Positions 9,003 to 18,924 of a stretch of DNA of 64,000 nt are shown one piece after another. The stretch is from Azospirillum halopraeferens DSM 3675 (GTDB taxonomy: Bacteria; Pseudomonadota; Alphaproteobacteria; Azospirillales; Azospirillaceae), in NCBI RefSeq assembly GCF_000429625.1, contig NZ_AUCF01000013.1, positions 1 to 64,000 of the forward strand, in the 5' to 3' direction. Within the stretch, counting starts at the first letter, position 1. The number at the start of each line of letters is the position of its first letter. Position numbers and translations under genes: made by a program. The notes below the pieces were generated by a model. The model was not told where the DNA came from and searched no databases. It saw only the letters and a program-made list of their open reading frames with translations.

Positions 9003-10754
9003 ATGGAAGGGTTGGCATCCACGCCGGGCGCACCGGCTTCCGGCATACGCCGCCCGAACCGAACGGTGGAGGCGCGCCCAACTCCCCGGCCGGTGCAGAC
9101 TCACCGCGACCGCGACCGATTCGTCGGTTTCGCCTTCGCAGCCGCCGATCTGCTGATCGAAACCGATCATGACGGCACCATCCTGTTCTGCGCCGGTGCG
9201 CGCTGCCGCCTGACGCGCGGCGATGTCGCCACCCTGGTCGGGCGGAATCTCGCCGATCTGGTGGCGTCCACCGACCGCAAGTATCTGCGGGTTCTGTTGG
9301 ACCGTGTGATCGAGAAGACGCGGATCAAACCGGCCCGCGTCGTGTTCGAAGGGGTGGACGACCAACGGTTCCCTGCCCTTCTCGGCGGCTGCCGGCTTGA
9401 TTCCTGCCCCGGATCTTTGTTCCTTACCGTGCTTCTGGCGTCGGGTCCCCATGGCCCGCATGCGGCATCGCCGGGTTCCGGCGCCGGGCAGCTTCTGGAC
9501 CACCATGGCTTCCTCTCCATCCTGGAGGACCGCATCGTCCGCGCCCGCGAAAAGGGTCTGGAACACGGCCTCACCCTGCTGCTCGTGGAGGGCATGCAGG
9601 CCATGGTGGACTCGCTGCCCGAGGGGGCGGCGGCCGAGGTGCGCCAGGGCATCGACGCCTATCTGCGCGGCATTTCCGCCGACGGTGAGAGCGCCGGACA
9701 GCTCTCTGCCGACCGTTTCGGCGTCATTCACGCGTCGGACGTGGATTGCCAGGAGGTCCAGAAGCACATCGCCGCCATCATCGAGGACGCCGGTGGCGAA
9801 CTGCCGGGCGGCATCCGAACCTGGGAGCTGGAACTGGACGAAACGCCGCTGGACGCCGCCGATGCGGCGCGAGCCCTGGTCTACACCGTCCAGGCCTTCG
9901 CCTCGGCGCAGGGCGGCGAGTTCACCATCTCCAGCCTGGAGGACGGCGCCCGGCGCATGATGTCGGACGCGGTGGAACGCATCGGCCAACTTCGTGCCAC
10001 CATCGAGAAGCGGGACTTCGTCGTCGTCTTCCAGCCCATCGTCGCGCTGGCGACCGAGACGGTGCACCACCTGGAGGCGCTGACGCGCGTCGATGGCATG
10101 TCGTCGCCCATCGACTTCATCACCTTCGCCGAGGATGTGGGGCTGATCTACGACTTCGACCTTCTGCTCACCCAGTCGGTCCTCGACACGCTGAAGGCCT
10201 TCCACAAAGAGCCCAAGCTGCCGGACGTGGCCATCAACCTCTCGGCCAAGACGCTGATGAGCCCTCTGTTCCTCAAGCAGTTCCAGGCGGTGACCGAGCC
10301 CTATGGCGCGCTGTCGCGCAAGCTGCTGATCGAGGTGACGGAGACCGTCGTCGTCACCGACATCGCCCGCCTCAACGACGTCCTGCAAAAGCTGCGGTCG
10401 TCCGGGTTCCGCATCTGCCTGGACGACGTCGGGTCCGGGTCGACGTCCTTCCAGTCGCTCTACGGGCTGCAGGTCGATTTCGCCAAGATCGACGGCTCCT
10501 TCGTGCGCGGAGCCGCCGGCAGCCAGCGCGACATGGCCATGCTGCGCTCGATGGTCGATGTCTGCCAGCAGCTCGGCCTCGCCCTGATCGGCGAACAGGT
10601 GGAGGAACCCGAGCACGCCCGTCTGCTCACCGACCTCGGGGTCGGCTACGCCCAGGGCTACCTGTACGGTCATCCCAGCCGTGACTTCGGCTATTTCGCC
10701 AGGGACTGGTCCAGGATGGCCGGCAAGGGCGGCAAGGTGCTGAAGAAGGGTTAG
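9003..10754 (+). CDS. EAL-domain protein, probable c-di-GMP phosphodiesterase
   Basis: This 583-aa cytoplasmic protein has a PAS-like N-terminus (about 38-147), a divergent middle region (165-315) in the place of a GGDEF domain but without that motif, and a C-terminal EAL domain (about 325-565). Catalytic positions are present: Glu358 in the EAL motif itself, Asn412, Glu444 and Glu447 of EVTE, the Asp pair 474-475 in LDDVGSGS, Lys495, Glu531 and Gln551. The dimerisation loop 6 differs from the usual DDFGTGYSS. Hydrolysis of c-di-GMP to pGpG is the likely activity. The ATG at 9003 is preferred over a TTG at 8970. The upstream 8885-8990 stretch is AT-rich and probably holds the promoter. Its 3' end overlaps the convergent DUF599 gene by four bases. 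Confidence 0.88.
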   Translation: MEGLASTPGAPASGIRRPNRTVEARPTPRPVQTHRDRDRFVGFAFAAADLLIETDHDGTILFCAGARCRLTRGDVATLVGRNLADLVASTDRKYLRVLLDRVIEKTRIKPARVVFEGVDDQRFPALLGGCRLDSCPGSLFLTVLLASGPHGPHAASPGSGAGQLLDHHGFLSILEDRIVRAREKGLEHGLTLLLVEGMQAMVDSLPEGAAAEVRQGIDAYLRGISADGESAGQLSADRFGVIHASDVDCQEVQKHIAAIIEDAGGELPGGIRTWELELDETPLDAADAARALVYTVQAFASAQGGEFTISSLEDGARRMMSDAVERIGQLRATIEKRDFVVVFQPIVALATETVHHLEALTRVDGMSSPIDFITFAEDVGLIYDFDLLLTQSVLDTLKAFHKEPKLPDVAINLSAKTLMSPLFLKQFQAVTEPYGALSRKLLIEVTETVVVTDIARLNDVLQKLRSSGFRICLDDVGSGSTSFQSLYGLQVDFAKIDGSFVRGAAGSQRDMAMLRSMVDVCQQLGLALIGEQVEEPEHARLLTDLGVGYAQGYLYGHPSRDFGYFARDWSRMAGKGGKVLKKG

Positions 10755-11482
10755 CCGTTGCGCGCGGCCCGCGTTTCCAGCGCGTCGGTCTGCTCGCGGA
10801 TCGCCACCTCCGTGCGCGACAGCACCTGACGGCGCAGCAGCACCGCCACCACCGCCGCGCTCGCCCCCATGAACAGCCATGGGTTGATGAACCACGCCAG
10901 CGCCGCCAGGGCGAAATAGTACGCCCGCAGCCCGCCGTTGAAGGCGGTCACCGCCAGGGTGAGCGCCGACGCCAGACGGCCGGCCATCGCCTCCCGTTCC
11001 CCGCACTCCAGCGGCGGCAACGGGGCGGCGCCGATCAGCGCACAGCAATAGTTGTACTGGCGCAGCGCCCAGGTGAACTTGAAGAATCCGAAGGTGAAGA
11101 TGCCGACCATCACCAGCATCTTCATCTCGAAGAACTGCCGCGATGTCGGCACGGTGAAGGACAGGTCGGCGACGATGCCGTGCGCCTGTTCGATGGCGCC
11201 GAAGGAGCCGATCAGCCCGGCGAGCACCAGCATGGTGGTGGATGCGAAGAAGGTGCAGCTCTGCATGGTGTGGCCGACGAGCGTGGAGTCCATGATGCGG
11301 TTCTCCCGCTCCAGCATCCGCGTCATCCAGTGGCGCCGCAGCACCTTCATGTGCTGGTTCAGGCTGCTGCGACCGCGCAGCAGCACGTCCTGCCACAGGT
11401 TGAACAGCGACCACGTGCCGAGGAACCACGCGAAGGCGACGAGGTCGAGCGTGGTGACGTCGGAGGGGAACAGGCTGGGCAC
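10751..11482 (-). CDS. DUF599 family integral membrane protein
   Basis: About 243 aa with several hydrophobic segments: DLVAFAWFLGTWSLFNLW, a segment near TTMLVLAGLIGSFGAI, a pair around MLVMVGIFTFGFFKFTWALR, and a C-terminal YYFALAALAWFINPWLFM. The layout matches DUF599, a family of proteins with about four membrane spans and unknown function. Conserved-looking features include HWMTRMLERENRIMD and LRQYNYCCALIGAAP. The GTG at 11482 is chosen because GGAG lies nine bases upstream. Longer in-frame starts give a proline/arginine-rich tail without family resemblance. It is convergent with the EAL gene and divergent from mlaA. Confidence 0.8.
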   Translation of the reverse strand: MPSLFPSDVTTLDLVAFAWFLGTWSLFNLWQDVLLRGRSSLNQHMKVLRRHWMTRMLERENRIMDSTLVGHTMQSCTFFASTTMLVLAGLIGSFGAIEQAHGIVADLSFTVPTSRQFFEMKMLVMVGIFTFGFFKFTWALRQYNYCCALIGAAPLPPLECGEREAMAGRLASALTLAVTAFNGGLRAYYFALAALAWFINPWLFMGASAAVVAVLLRRQVLSRTEVAIREQTDALETRAARNG

Positions 11483-11627
11483 GGCGGCGGTGCTCCGGAA
11501 CACGGCGGGCGGATGCCCACCCGTGTAATCCCCGCCTGCACCGCTGGCAAGCCTGTGGGCGGACGGCGATGGCGTTGCTATAGTGCCGCCGCGGACCGGG
11601 CCGGTCCGTCGCCGGGATAGGTTCAGC

Positions 11628-12434
11628 GTGCGCCTGCGCCCCTTCCTTCTCGCCCTCCTCCTTGCGCCGGCGATGCTGTTCGGCGGCGGCGGGCCCGTGC
11701 GCGCGGGATGGGAGGCGTTCGACACCCGCCCGGCCTATGACGAGCGGGAATGGTTCGACACCTACAGCCGCTATGTCTTCGTGTTCAACCAGTGGGTCTA
11801 CGGAACCCTGAATGGCGCGGCTGACGCATCGGCGGAGGCACCGGCGGAACCGGCGCCGCCGTCACCCTGGCTGGCCGGCATCGGCAACATGGCAGCCAAC
11901 ATCGTAAACGAGCCCATGTCCGTGCTGGCGGCCGCCGTGGCCGGCGACGGCGGGGCCATGGCCCGGTCGGCCGGCCGCTTCGCCATCAACAGCACGGTCG
12001 GGCTGCTGGGCTTCCACGACGTCGCCCGCGACTGGGGGCTGGAGCCGTACCACACCGATCTCGGCCTGGCGCTGTGCGCGCACGGTGTGGGCGAGGGGCC
12101 CTACTTGGTGATTCCCTTCATCGGCCCGCGCACCCTGCGCGACGGGGTCACCGACGTGCTGATCACCAACGTCGTGCTCTATTCCATGTTCATGCCGCTG
12201 ATGCCGCAGGGGTCGGGGCTGGAGGCGATCCTGGTGGTGGAAGCCATCGAGATCGTGGCGGACATCGCCGCCACCCGCCAGATCGACACCCGCGCCAAGG
12301 CGATGCCTTTCGACGATTACGACCGCCTGCGGGATGCCTACCTCGCCCAGCGCCGCCAGCGTTGCGCCGCCCTGGTGGCGGAGCGGGAGGCGGATGCCCG
12401 GACGACGGTCGCCGAGCGGCCGCCGACGCGGTGA
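11628..12434 (+). CDS. mlaA: MlaA (VacJ) family protein, without lipobox
   Basis: MlaA sits in the outer membrane and removes mislocalised phospholipids, passing them to the periplasmic carrier MlaC. The 268-aa protein shows the family pattern: YDEREWFDTYSRYVFVFNQ, NEPMSVLAAAV, FAINSTVGLLGFHDVARDWGL, YLVIPFIGPRTLRDGV. It starts with GTG at 11628, preceded by GGGATAGG. It has a cleavable signal ending near VRAGW, but no Cys follows the signal, so unlike E. coli MlaA it does not appear to be a lipoprotein. The Ala/Pro-rich insert at about residues 68-82 is unusual. None of the mlaBCDEF genes is nearby. Confidence 0.85.
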   Translation: MRLRPFLLALLLAPAMLFGGGGPVRAGWEAFDTRPAYDEREWFDTYSRYVFVFNQWVYGTLNGAADASAEAPAEPAPPSPWLAGIGNMAANIVNEPMSVLAAAVAGDGGAMARSAGRFAINSTVGLLGFHDVARDWGLEPYHTDLGLALCAHGVGEGPYLVIPFIGPRTLRDGVTDVLITNVVLYSMFMPLMPQGSGLEAILVVEAIEIVADIAATRQIDTRAKAMPFDDYDRLRDAYLAQRRQRCAALVAEREADARTTVAERPPTR

Positions 12435-12441
12435 TCGACCG

Positions 12442-14157
12442 TCACCCGGCCGGCGGAGACTGACGGGCGGGGTCCCGGCGGCCGCGCCGAACGGTGATCG
12501 TGAACACCGACCCGCGGCCGGGGCACGTGCGGACCTCCGTCGCATGGTCCAGGATGATGCCCAGCCGGCGGACGATGGACAGTCCGAGGCCCATGCCGCG
12601 CTGTCCCGCCGGCTCCCCGTGCGCCTGCTGGAACTCCTCCCAGATCAGGTCCAACTTGTCGGCGGCGATGCCCGGTCCGGTGTCCCACACCTCGATCCGA
12701 ATGCCGTTGCCGCGGCGTCGGCAGGCCAGCAGAATGCGGCCGTGTTCGGTGTAGCGGACGGCGTTGACGATCAGGTTGCGCACCATGCGTTCCAGCAGCG
12801 CCGGGTCGCTGTACACCACCTCGTCCAGGCTGCGGAACCGGAAGTCCAGCCCCTTGGCCTCGGCCCGCGCCGCGGCCTCCGCGGCCAGCGGCGCCAGCAG
12901 GGCGGTCAGCGGCACGTCCCGCCGGTCGGGCCGGACGGCACCGGCGTCCAGTCGGGTCACGTCCAGCAGATCGTTCAGCAGGCGCTCGCTCGTTTCCAGC
13001 GCGCGGGCGGAGTGAGCGGCGATCCGGCGATGGCTGTCCTTCTCCAGGGTGTTGTCGATGATGCCGAGGAACAGGCGCAACGCCTGGAGCGGCTGGCGCA
13101 GATCATGGCTGGCAGCGGCGAGGAACCGCGATTTGGCCAGGTTGGCGGCGACGGCCTGCCGGCGCAGGGTGTCCATCTCCGCCATGGTATTCTCCCGGCG
13201 CCGCAGTTCCGCCAGCAGCAGGCGGCCCAGCAGCGCAGCGACCAGGATCGCCGCCATCGTCACGGCGCTCAGCCAGGCGGCCCGCACCCGCCACGGCGCC
13301 AGGGCGGCATCGACCGGCAGGCCCACCGCGACGAACACGCCGTCATGGCCCGGGCGGCGGAACGAGACCAGCCACTCGGCCCCGTCCGGTGGCATCCGGA
13401 CACGCTGCGTGCCCTCGGCGGCCGCAGCCACCGCGGCAAGCAGCGGGGAACCGACGATGTCGGCGCCCGCATCATCCGGCGACACCGGCTGCCGGACCAC
13501 GATGCCGCCGTCATCGCGAAAGATGCCGTAGAACGCATCGTCGCCCGTACCGATCAGGTCGTACAGGCGCGTGAAATAGTCGGTGCGGATGCCGGCGGCG
13601 ATGACCCCGGCGAAACGGCCGGCGTCATCGTCCAGACGGCGGGCAACGGTGAACAGCAGCGTTCCTGACGCGCGTCCGCGCACGATCCGGCCGACATAGG
13701 GCTCGGGCGCCCCGGCCTTCAGCGCCCGGAAGAAATCCCGGTCGGCCACGTTGAACGCCGGCTGCGGCTGGTCCATGGTGCTCAGAATCGACATTCCGGC
13801 GGCGTCGAAGATCACCACCACGCCTTCTTCCGGTAGGTGCGCCGCGGTGCGGTGCAGGAACTGCCCGCCCTGCTCCACAAGCGTGGCCTCCGGGCCGTTG
13901 GTGTGGATTCGCTCCGCAACCTGGCGCAGCACCGTGTCGACGGCGGCGAAGGTCCGCCGGGCGTGTTCCTCCAGCAGGCGGACGGCCGCCTCGGTCCGGG
14001 TGGTGGCGAGGTCCAGAGTATGATGACGGTCGTACAGGACGAACAACACCAGTGCTCCCGCCAGCAATGCGATGAGCAACCCCACCACCTGGAGCGCGAG
14101 GCGAGCCGGCCCGCCGGCGATATGATCCCCGATCGTCACTCCGCGCGCCCCCGCCAC
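12442..14157 (-). CDS. membrane sensor histidine kinase with periplasmic Cache-like sensor
   Basis: This 571-aa protein starts with GTG. It has two membrane spans (about 20-42 and 294-316) enclosing a periplasmic domain of about 250 residues. That domain's DRDFFRALKAG and EPYVGRIVRGR segments resemble dCache sensors of small ligands. The cytoplasmic kinase has an H-box ASHDLRQPLQALRLF with phospho-acceptor His351. The N-box is RNLIVNAVRYT, followed by WDTGPGI and GMGLGLSIVRRL ATP-lid boxes. The SHDLRQPL type belongs to the HPK4-like or NarQ-free hybrid kinases that often signal to an unlinked regulator, and no response regulator gene is adjacent. It lies 46 bases downstream of the RHH gene on the same strand. 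Confidence 0.88.
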   Translation of the reverse strand: MAGARGVTIGDHIAGGPARLALQVVGLLIALLAGALVLFVLYDRHHTLDLATTRTEAAVRLLEEHARRTFAAVDTVLRQVAERIHTNGPEATLVEQGGQFLHRTAAHLPEEGVVVIFDAAGMSILSTMDQPQPAFNVADRDFFRALKAGAPEPYVGRIVRGRASGTLLFTVARRLDDDAGRFAGVIAAGIRTDYFTRLYDLIGTGDDAFYGIFRDDGGIVVRQPVSPDDAGADIVGSPLLAAVAAAAEGTQRVRMPPDGAEWLVSFRRPGHDGVFVAVGLPVDAALAPWRVRAAWLSAVTMAAILVAALLGRLLLAELRRRENTMAEMDTLRRQAVAANLAKSRFLAAASHDLRQPLQALRLFLGIIDNTLEKDSHRRIAAHSARALETSERLLNDLLDVTRLDAGAVRPDRRDVPLTALLAPLAAEAAARAEAKGLDFRFRSLDEVVYSDPALLERMVRNLIVNAVRYTEHGRILLACRRRGNGIRIEVWDTGPGIAADKLDLIWEEFQQAHGEPAGQRGMGLGLSIVRRLGIILDHATEVRTCPGRGSVFTITVRRGRRDPARQSPPAG

Positions 14158-14203
14158 GCCCCGGCATCGCCCTCATGCCGCCGGTATCGTACACGTCCGG
14201 TTG

Positions 14204-14437
14204 TTAACGCTCCTTGACTTTAGCCTGTGACAATCCCCGGTCCTCGCGCAACCGGCGGAGCACGAACACGCGGATCGCGCTCGACAGGTTGCCGGTGCGG
14301 CCGGCGTCGATGCGTTCGATCAGGGTGTTGACCGAGACGCCCTGCGCCCCGGCCAACTCCTTCAGGGCGTCCCAGAACTCCTCCTCCAGTGACACGCTGG
14401 TGGAATGCCCGGCGATGAGGACGGAACGTTTCTTCAC
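14204..14437 (-). CDS. ribbon-helix-helix domain protein (RHH_4 type)
   Basis: This 77-aa protein starts with GTG inside the gcvPB stop codon (GTGA overlap). The sequence [19 protein letters not shown], followed by FWDALKELAGAQGVSVNTLI and NLSSAIRVFVLRRLRE, matches the RHH_4 family of small alphaproteobacterial ribbon-helix-helix proteins. The N-terminal strand (HSTSVSLE) would insert in the DNA major groove as a dimer. Its position as last gene of the glycine cleavage operon is clear, but whether it regulates that operon is not known. No toxin partner is visible, so an antitoxin role is not supported. Confidence 0.8.
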   Translation of the reverse strand: MKKRSVLIAGHSTSVSLEEEFWDALKELAGAQGVSVNTLIERIDAGRTGNLSSAIRVFVLRRLREDRGLSQAKVKER

Positions 14438-16002
14438 GGCCCGGCCCGGCCCTCCCCCTCCTTCCACCGCAGCACGGGCTTGCGGGCGGCGGTGGTCTCG
14501 TCCAGACGGCGGCGCGGGGTCAACCGCGGGGCCGCCTGGAACCAGGCCGCCGCGTCACCGGCCCTGGCGCGCTCGGCCAGCGCCCGCAGGGTATCGACGA
14601 ACTGGTCCAGCCCGGCCCGCGACTCGGTTTCCGTCGGTTCGATCAACAGGGCCCCGTGCACCACCAGGGGGAAGTACATGGTCATGGGGTGGAACCCCTC
14701 GTCGATCAGCGCCTTGGCGATGTCGAGCGTGGTCACACCCGTGCCCTTGAGGAAGCGGTCGTCGAACAGGCATTCGTGCATGCACGGCCCGTCGAACGAC
14801 GGGGTCATCACGTCGCCGAGACGCGCCATGACGTAGTTGGCGTTCAGCACCGCATCCCCCGACGCCTGCCACAGGCCGTCCGCACCGTGGCTGAGGATGT
14901 AGGCCAGGGCGCGCACGAACATGCCCATCTGGCCGTGGAACGCCTTCATGCGCCCGAAGGCGGTTCCGGCGTCCGGACCGCCCGCGTGCTCCACCAGGCG
15001 CAGGCCGTCGGGGCCGTGCACCACGAACGGCACCGGCACGAAGGGCGCCAGCGACTCCGAGAAGACCACCGGGCCGGAACCGGGCCCGCCGCCGCCGTGC
15101 GGGGTGGAGAAGGTCTTGTGCAGGTTGATGTGCATGGCGTCGATGCCGAGATCGGCCGGCCGCACGCGCCCGACGATGGCGTTGAAGTTGGCCCCGTCGC
15201 AGTAGAAATAGGCGCCGGCCTCATGCACCGCGTCGGCGATGGAGCGGATGTCGCGCTCGAACAGGCCGCAGGTGTTGGGGTTGGTCAGCATGATGCCGGC
15301 CACATCCGACCCCAGCTTCGCCTTCAGGGCCGCGGCATCGACGCGCCCGTCCGGCGCGCCGGGCACGGGATCGACGGTGAAGCCCAGGGCCGCGGCGGTG
15401 GCCGGGTTGGTGCCGTGGGCGCTTTCGGGCACCAGCACGCGGGTGCGCCCGCCCTCGCCGCGGTGCTCCAGCGCGGCGCGGATCGCCATCATGCCGCACA
15501 TCTCGCCGTGGGCGCCGGCCGCCGGGGCCAGGGTCACCGCCGGCATGCCGGTCAGCGTCTTCAGCCAGTGCGCCAGGGTGTCCATCAGCTCCAGCGCCCC
15601 CTGCACCGTCGCCTGCGGTTGCAGAGGGTGCAGGTCGGCGAAGCCGGGCAGCCGCGCCATCTTCTCGTTCAGGCGCGGGTTGTGCTTCATGGTGCACGAC
15701 CCCAGCGGGTACAGTCCGGTGTCGATGGCATAGTTCTTCTGCGACAGCCGGGTGTAGTGGCGCACCACCTGCGGCTCCGCCAGGCCCGGCAGGCCGATGC
15801 GGCCGCGCGGCCGGACGGTGCCCAGGCGCAGCGGCGCGTCGGGCACCGCGGGCAGGTCGACACCGGTCATGCCGGGGCTGTCCTGCTCGAAGATCAGCGG
15901 CTCCTCGATGCGCAGGCCGCGGTTGCCGGTCACGGTTTCCTCGCCGCCGGCGGATTCGCCGGCGAAGGCGGCGGTGGGGCGTCCCTGAGCGTTCATCGTC
16001 AT
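14434..16002 (-). CDS. gcvPB: glycine dehydrogenase (decarboxylating) subunit 2
   Basis: This is the C-terminal half of the split P-protein of the glycine cleavage system. It carries the pyridoxal phosphate that decarboxylates glycine and passes the aminomethyl group to GcvH. The 522-aa product has [18 protein letters not shown] with the PLP-binding Lys296. It also has [13 protein letters not shown] near residue 100 and [10 protein letters not shown] near 192-201. ATG at 16002 overlaps the gcvPA stop by four bases, giving coupled translation with its heterodimer partner. A longer upstream reading frame exists but would run into gcvPA. Length is normal for the split bacterial form. Confidence 0.97.
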   Translation of the reverse strand: MTMNAQGRPTAAFAGESAGGEETVTGNRGLRIEEPLIFEQDSPGMTGVDLPAVPDAPLRLGTVRPRGRIGLPGLAEPQVVRHYTRLSQKNYAIDTGLYPLGSCTMKHNPRLNEKMARLPGFADLHPLQPQATVQGALELMDTLAHWLKTLTGMPAVTLAPAAGAHGEMCGMMAIRAALEHRGEGGRTRVLVPESAHGTNPATAAALGFTVDPVPGAPDGRVDAAALKAKLGSDVAGIMLTNPNTCGLFERDIRSIADAVHEAGAYFYCDGANFNAIVGRVRPADLGIDAMHINLHKTFSTPHGGGGPGSGPVVFSESLAPFVPVPFVVHGPDGLRLVEHAGGPDAGTAFGRMKAFHGQMGMFVRALAYILSHGADGLWQASGDAVLNANYVMARLGDVMTPSFDGPCMHECLFDDRFLKGTGVTTLDIAKALIDEGFHPMTMYFPLVVHGALLIEPTETESRAGLDQFVDTLRALAERARAGDAAAWFQAAPRLTPRRRLDETTAARKPVLRWKEGEGRAGP

Positions 16003-17342
16003 CGCAGCACCTCGGCCAGGCCGTTCGCCAGGGCGTCCATGTCGGAATCGGTTGTGGTTTCGGTGGCGGCAACGAGCAGCAGGTCCTCGTGCTCGCCCGC
16101 GAACAGACGCGACACCGGCACGCCGGCCAGGACGCCGCGGCCGGCCAGCGTGTCGACGACCGCCGCCGCCGGCTTCGTAAGCCGCACCGTGAACTCGTTG
16201 AAGAAGGCGTCGTTCAGCACCGCGACGCCGGGCACGCCGGCCAGCCGGTCGGCCAGCCGGACCGCCCGGGCGTGGTTCAGCCGGGCGAGGTGCCGGAACC
16301 CATCCTCTCCCAGCAGGCTGAGGTGGATGGAGAAGGCCAGCGCGCACAGGCCGGAGTTGGTGCAGATGTTGGACGTCGCCTTCTCGCGCCGGATGTGCTG
16401 CTCGCGCGTCGACAGGGTCAGCACGAAGCCGCGCCGCCCGTCGGCGTCCACCGTCTGCCCGCACAGGCGGCCGGGCATCTGGCGGACGTACTTGTCCTTC
16501 ACCGCGAACAGGCCGACGTAGGGGCCGCCGAAGCCGGTCGGGTTGCCCAGCGACTGCCCCTCGGCGGCGACGATGTCGGCGCCCATGTCGCCGGGCGGGG
16601 TCAGCAGGCCCAGCGACACCGCCTCCGTCACCACGACGATCAGCAGCGCCCCCCGGGCCCGGCAGAGGTCCGCCAGCTCCGTATAGTCGCGGACGTGGCC
16701 GAAGACGTCGGGGTTTTGGACGACCACGCAGGCGGTCCCGTCATCCACCAGCGCCGCGATGTCCTCGCCCCCCGTCGGGGCGGGCGGCAGCACCACCGTT
16801 TCGAAGCCGATGAAGCGGGCATCGGTGGTGGTGGTGTCGCGGTAATGGGGGTGCAGGCCACCCGACAGGATCGCCTTGCGCCGCCGGGTCAGGCGGTTGG
16901 CCATCATCACCGCCTCGGCGCACGCGGTGGCGCCGTCGTACATGGAGGCGTTGGCCACGTCCATGCCGGTCAGCAGGGCCACCTGGGTCTGGAACTCGAA
17001 CAGGACCTGCAGCGTGCCCTGGCTGATCTCGGGCTGGTAGGGGGTGTAGGCCGTGAGGAACTCGCCCCGCTGGATCAGGTGGTCGACGGCCGCCGGGATG
17101 TGATGGCGGTAGGCGCCGCCGCCCAGGAAGGAGGGCACGCTGCCGGCCGGCACGTTCTTCGCCGCCATGGCGCCCAGGGCGCGCTCCACCTCAAGCTCGC
17201 CCATGTGATCGGGCAGCCCCTCGACGGGGCCGCTGCGGCGCGCCGCGTCCGGCACGTCGCGGAACAGGTCGTCGACCGACCGGACGCCGATGGCGTCCAG
17301 CATCGCCCGGCGGTCGGCCTCGGTCAGAGGCAGGTAGCGCAT
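15999..17342 (-). CDS. gcvPA: glycine dehydrogenase (decarboxylating) subunit 1
   Basis: This is the N-terminal half of the split P-protein, which pairs with GcvPB to form the active decarboxylase. The 447-aa protein begins [20 protein letters not shown], the usual GcvPA start. It continues with [38 protein letters not shown] and [14 protein letters not shown], all family signatures. The ATG at 17342 shares one base with the gcvH stop. It lies in the operon gcvT-gcvH-gcvPA-gcvPB and is presumably controlled by the glycine riboswitch ahead of gcvT. Confidence 0.97.
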   Translation of the reverse strand: MRYLPLTEADRRAMLDAIGVRSVDDLFRDVPDAARRSGPVEGLPDHMGELEVERALGAMAAKNVPAGSVPSFLGGGAYRHHIPAAVDHLIQRGEFLTAYTPYQPEISQGTLQVLFEFQTQVALLTGMDVANASMYDGATACAEAVMMANRLTRRRKAILSGGLHPHYRDTTTTDARFIGFETVVLPPAPTGGEDIAALVDDGTACVVVQNPDVFGHVRDYTELADLCRARGALLIVVVTEAVSLGLLTPPGDMGADIVAAEGQSLGNPTGFGGPYVGLFAVKDKYVRQMPGRLCGQTVDADGRRGFVLTLSTREQHIRREKATSNICTNSGLCALAFSIHLSLLGEDGFRHLARLNHARAVRLADRLAGVPGVAVLNDAFFNEFTVRLTKPAAAVVDTLAGRGVLAGVPVSRLFAGEHEDLLLVAATETTTDSDMDALANGLAEVLR

Positions 17343-17719
17343 CAGTGCAACCCTTCCACGTAATCCTTGTAGGCGGCCGCATCCATCAGCCCGTCGAGCT
17401 GGGCCGGGTCGGCGATGCGCAGGGTGTAGAACCAACCGTCTCCTTCGGCGGCGCTGTTGACCAGGGCGGGGTCCTCGACCAGCGCCTGGTTGCCCTCCAG
17501 CACCTCGCCGGACACGGGGGCATAAATCTCGCTGGCGGCCTTCACCGATTCCACCACGGCGCTTTCCTTGCCCTGCTCCAGCGTGCGGCCGGGTTCGGGC
17601 ACCTCGACGAAGACGACGTCGCCGAGCTGGCTCTGGGCGTAGTCCGTGATCCCAACCGTGCCCACGCTGCCCTCGACGCGGATCCACTCGTGGTCCTTGG
17701 TATACCTTACGTCAGCCAT
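17342..17719 (-). CDS. gcvH: glycine cleavage system H protein
   Basis: GcvH carries the lipoyl arm that shuttles the aminomethyl group among the P, T and L proteins. The 125-aa protein begins [17 protein letters not shown] and has the lipoylation motif [15 protein letters not shown] with Lys60 as the attachment site. The ATG at 17719 is preceded by a strong GGAGGGG ribosome site about six bases upstream; the longer in-frame start lacks family support. It follows gcvT by 37 bases and overlaps gcvPA by one base. Confidence 0.97.
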   Translation of the reverse strand: MADVRYTKDHEWIRVEGSVGTVGITDYAQSQLGDVVFVEVPEPGRTLEQGKESAVVESVKAASEIYAPVSGEVLEGNQALVEDPALVNSAAEGDGWFYTLRIADPAQLDGLMDAAAYKDYVEGLH

Positions 17720-17756
17720 CGATCCCCTCCGGAAGCCCTGTTCGTGTTGCAAGACG

Positions 17757-18869
17757 TCAACCGCGATAATAGCGCTGCGGCACGAACGGCATGGCCGTCA
17801 CCCGGGCCGCCAGCGGTTTGCCGCGCACCATGAGCTGCACCGGCGTGTCCGGTGCGGCGTGTGCCGATTCCACGTACCCCATGGCCACCGGCGCGTTGAC
17901 GGTGGGACCGAATCCGCCGCTGGTGACGGTGCCGATGGCCCGCCCGTCGGCGTCGGCGATGCCGGCCCCCTCGCGCGCGGGCTGGCGCCCCTCCGGCCGC
18001 AGGCCGACGCGGCGGCGCGCCGCCCCTTCGGCAAGCTGCTTCAGGATGACCGCGGCGCCGGGAAAGTTCGCCTCTTCGCGCCGGCGCTTCGACAGCGTCC
18101 ATTCCAGCGCCGCCTCGACGGGCGTCGTCTCCTCGGTGATGTCGTGGCCGTAGAGGCAGAGGCCGGCCTCCAGACGCAGCGAGTCGCGCGCGCCAAGGCC
18201 GATTGCCTCCACCTCGGGCGAGGCCAGCAGGCTGCGGGCGATGGCCTCCGCATCGGCGGCGGCGCAGGAGATCTCGAATCCGTCCTCGCCGGTGTAGCCG
18301 GAGCGGGTGAGCACCACGGGAATGCCGTCGAACACGGCCGGCAGATGGCTCATGAAGGCCATGGTGGCGGCCTCCGGCACGAATCGGGCGAGCACGCCGG
18401 CGGCGTCCGGCCCCTGAAGCGCCATCAGCGCCGCGTCGTCCAGCGGCTCCACCGCGGCACGGCCGGCCAGACGGTCGCGCAGGTGGGCGATGTCGTGCGC
18501 CTTGCGGGCGGCGTTGACCACCAGGAACAGGTGATCGCCGGCGTTGGTGACCATGAGGTCGTCCAGGATGCCGCCGCGCTCGTCCAGGAACAGGGTGTAG
18601 CGCATGCGGCCGGGCTTCAGGCCGCGGATGTCGCCGGGCACCAGCGACTCCAGCGCCGCCGCGGGATCGTCGCCGACGAGGCGGACCTGCCCCATGTGGG
18701 ACACGTCGAACAGGCCGGCGCGGGCGCGGGTGTGCTGATGCTCCTTCAGGATTCCCGCAGGGTATTGCACCGGCATGTCGTAGCCGGCGAAGGGAACCAT
18801 CCTGGCGCCCAGCTCCACATGCAGGGCGTGCAACGGCGTCCGCTTGAGTGTTTCCGATGCCCCGGTCAC
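17757..18869 (-). CDS. gcvT: glycine cleavage system T protein (aminomethyltransferase)
   Basis: GcvT transfers the one-carbon unit from the H-protein arm to tetrahydrofolate and releases ammonia. The product is about 370 aa. It has [28 protein letters not shown] at its start (two family segments), [25 protein letters not shown], and a C-terminal barrel with [12 protein letters not shown]. The start is GTG at 18869, because a near-perfect GGGAGG lies six bases ahead. An upstream ATG at 18896 would place the ribosome site inside the coding region. It is the first gene of the operon, directly after the glycine riboswitch. Confidence 0.95.
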   Translation of the reverse strand: MTGASETLKRTPLHALHVELGARMVPFAGYDMPVQYPAGILKEHQHTRARAGLFDVSHMGQVRLVGDDPAAALESLVPGDIRGLKPGRMRYTLFLDERGGILDDLMVTNAGDHLFLVVNAARKAHDIAHLRDRLAGRAAVEPLDDAALMALQGPDAAGVLARFVPEAATMAFMSHLPAVFDGIPVVLTRSGYTGEDGFEISCAAADAEAIARSLLASPEVEAIGLGARDSLRLEAGLCLYGHDITEETTPVEAALEWTLSKRRREEANFPGAAVILKQLAEGAARRRVGLRPEGRQPAREGAGIADADGRAIGTVTSGGFGPTVNAPVAMGYVESAHAAPDTPVQLMVRGKPLAARVTAMPFVPQRYYRG

Positions 18870-18924
18870 AACGGTCCTCCCGACAGGTTGGCCCACCCGC
18901 GCAGGGATTGCGCGGATGCTCGGG

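Noticed and set aside
14204..14437. Toxin-antitoxin module at the end of the gcv operon
   Set aside because: The RHH protein has no partner toxin gene beside it; the next gene is a sensor kinase.
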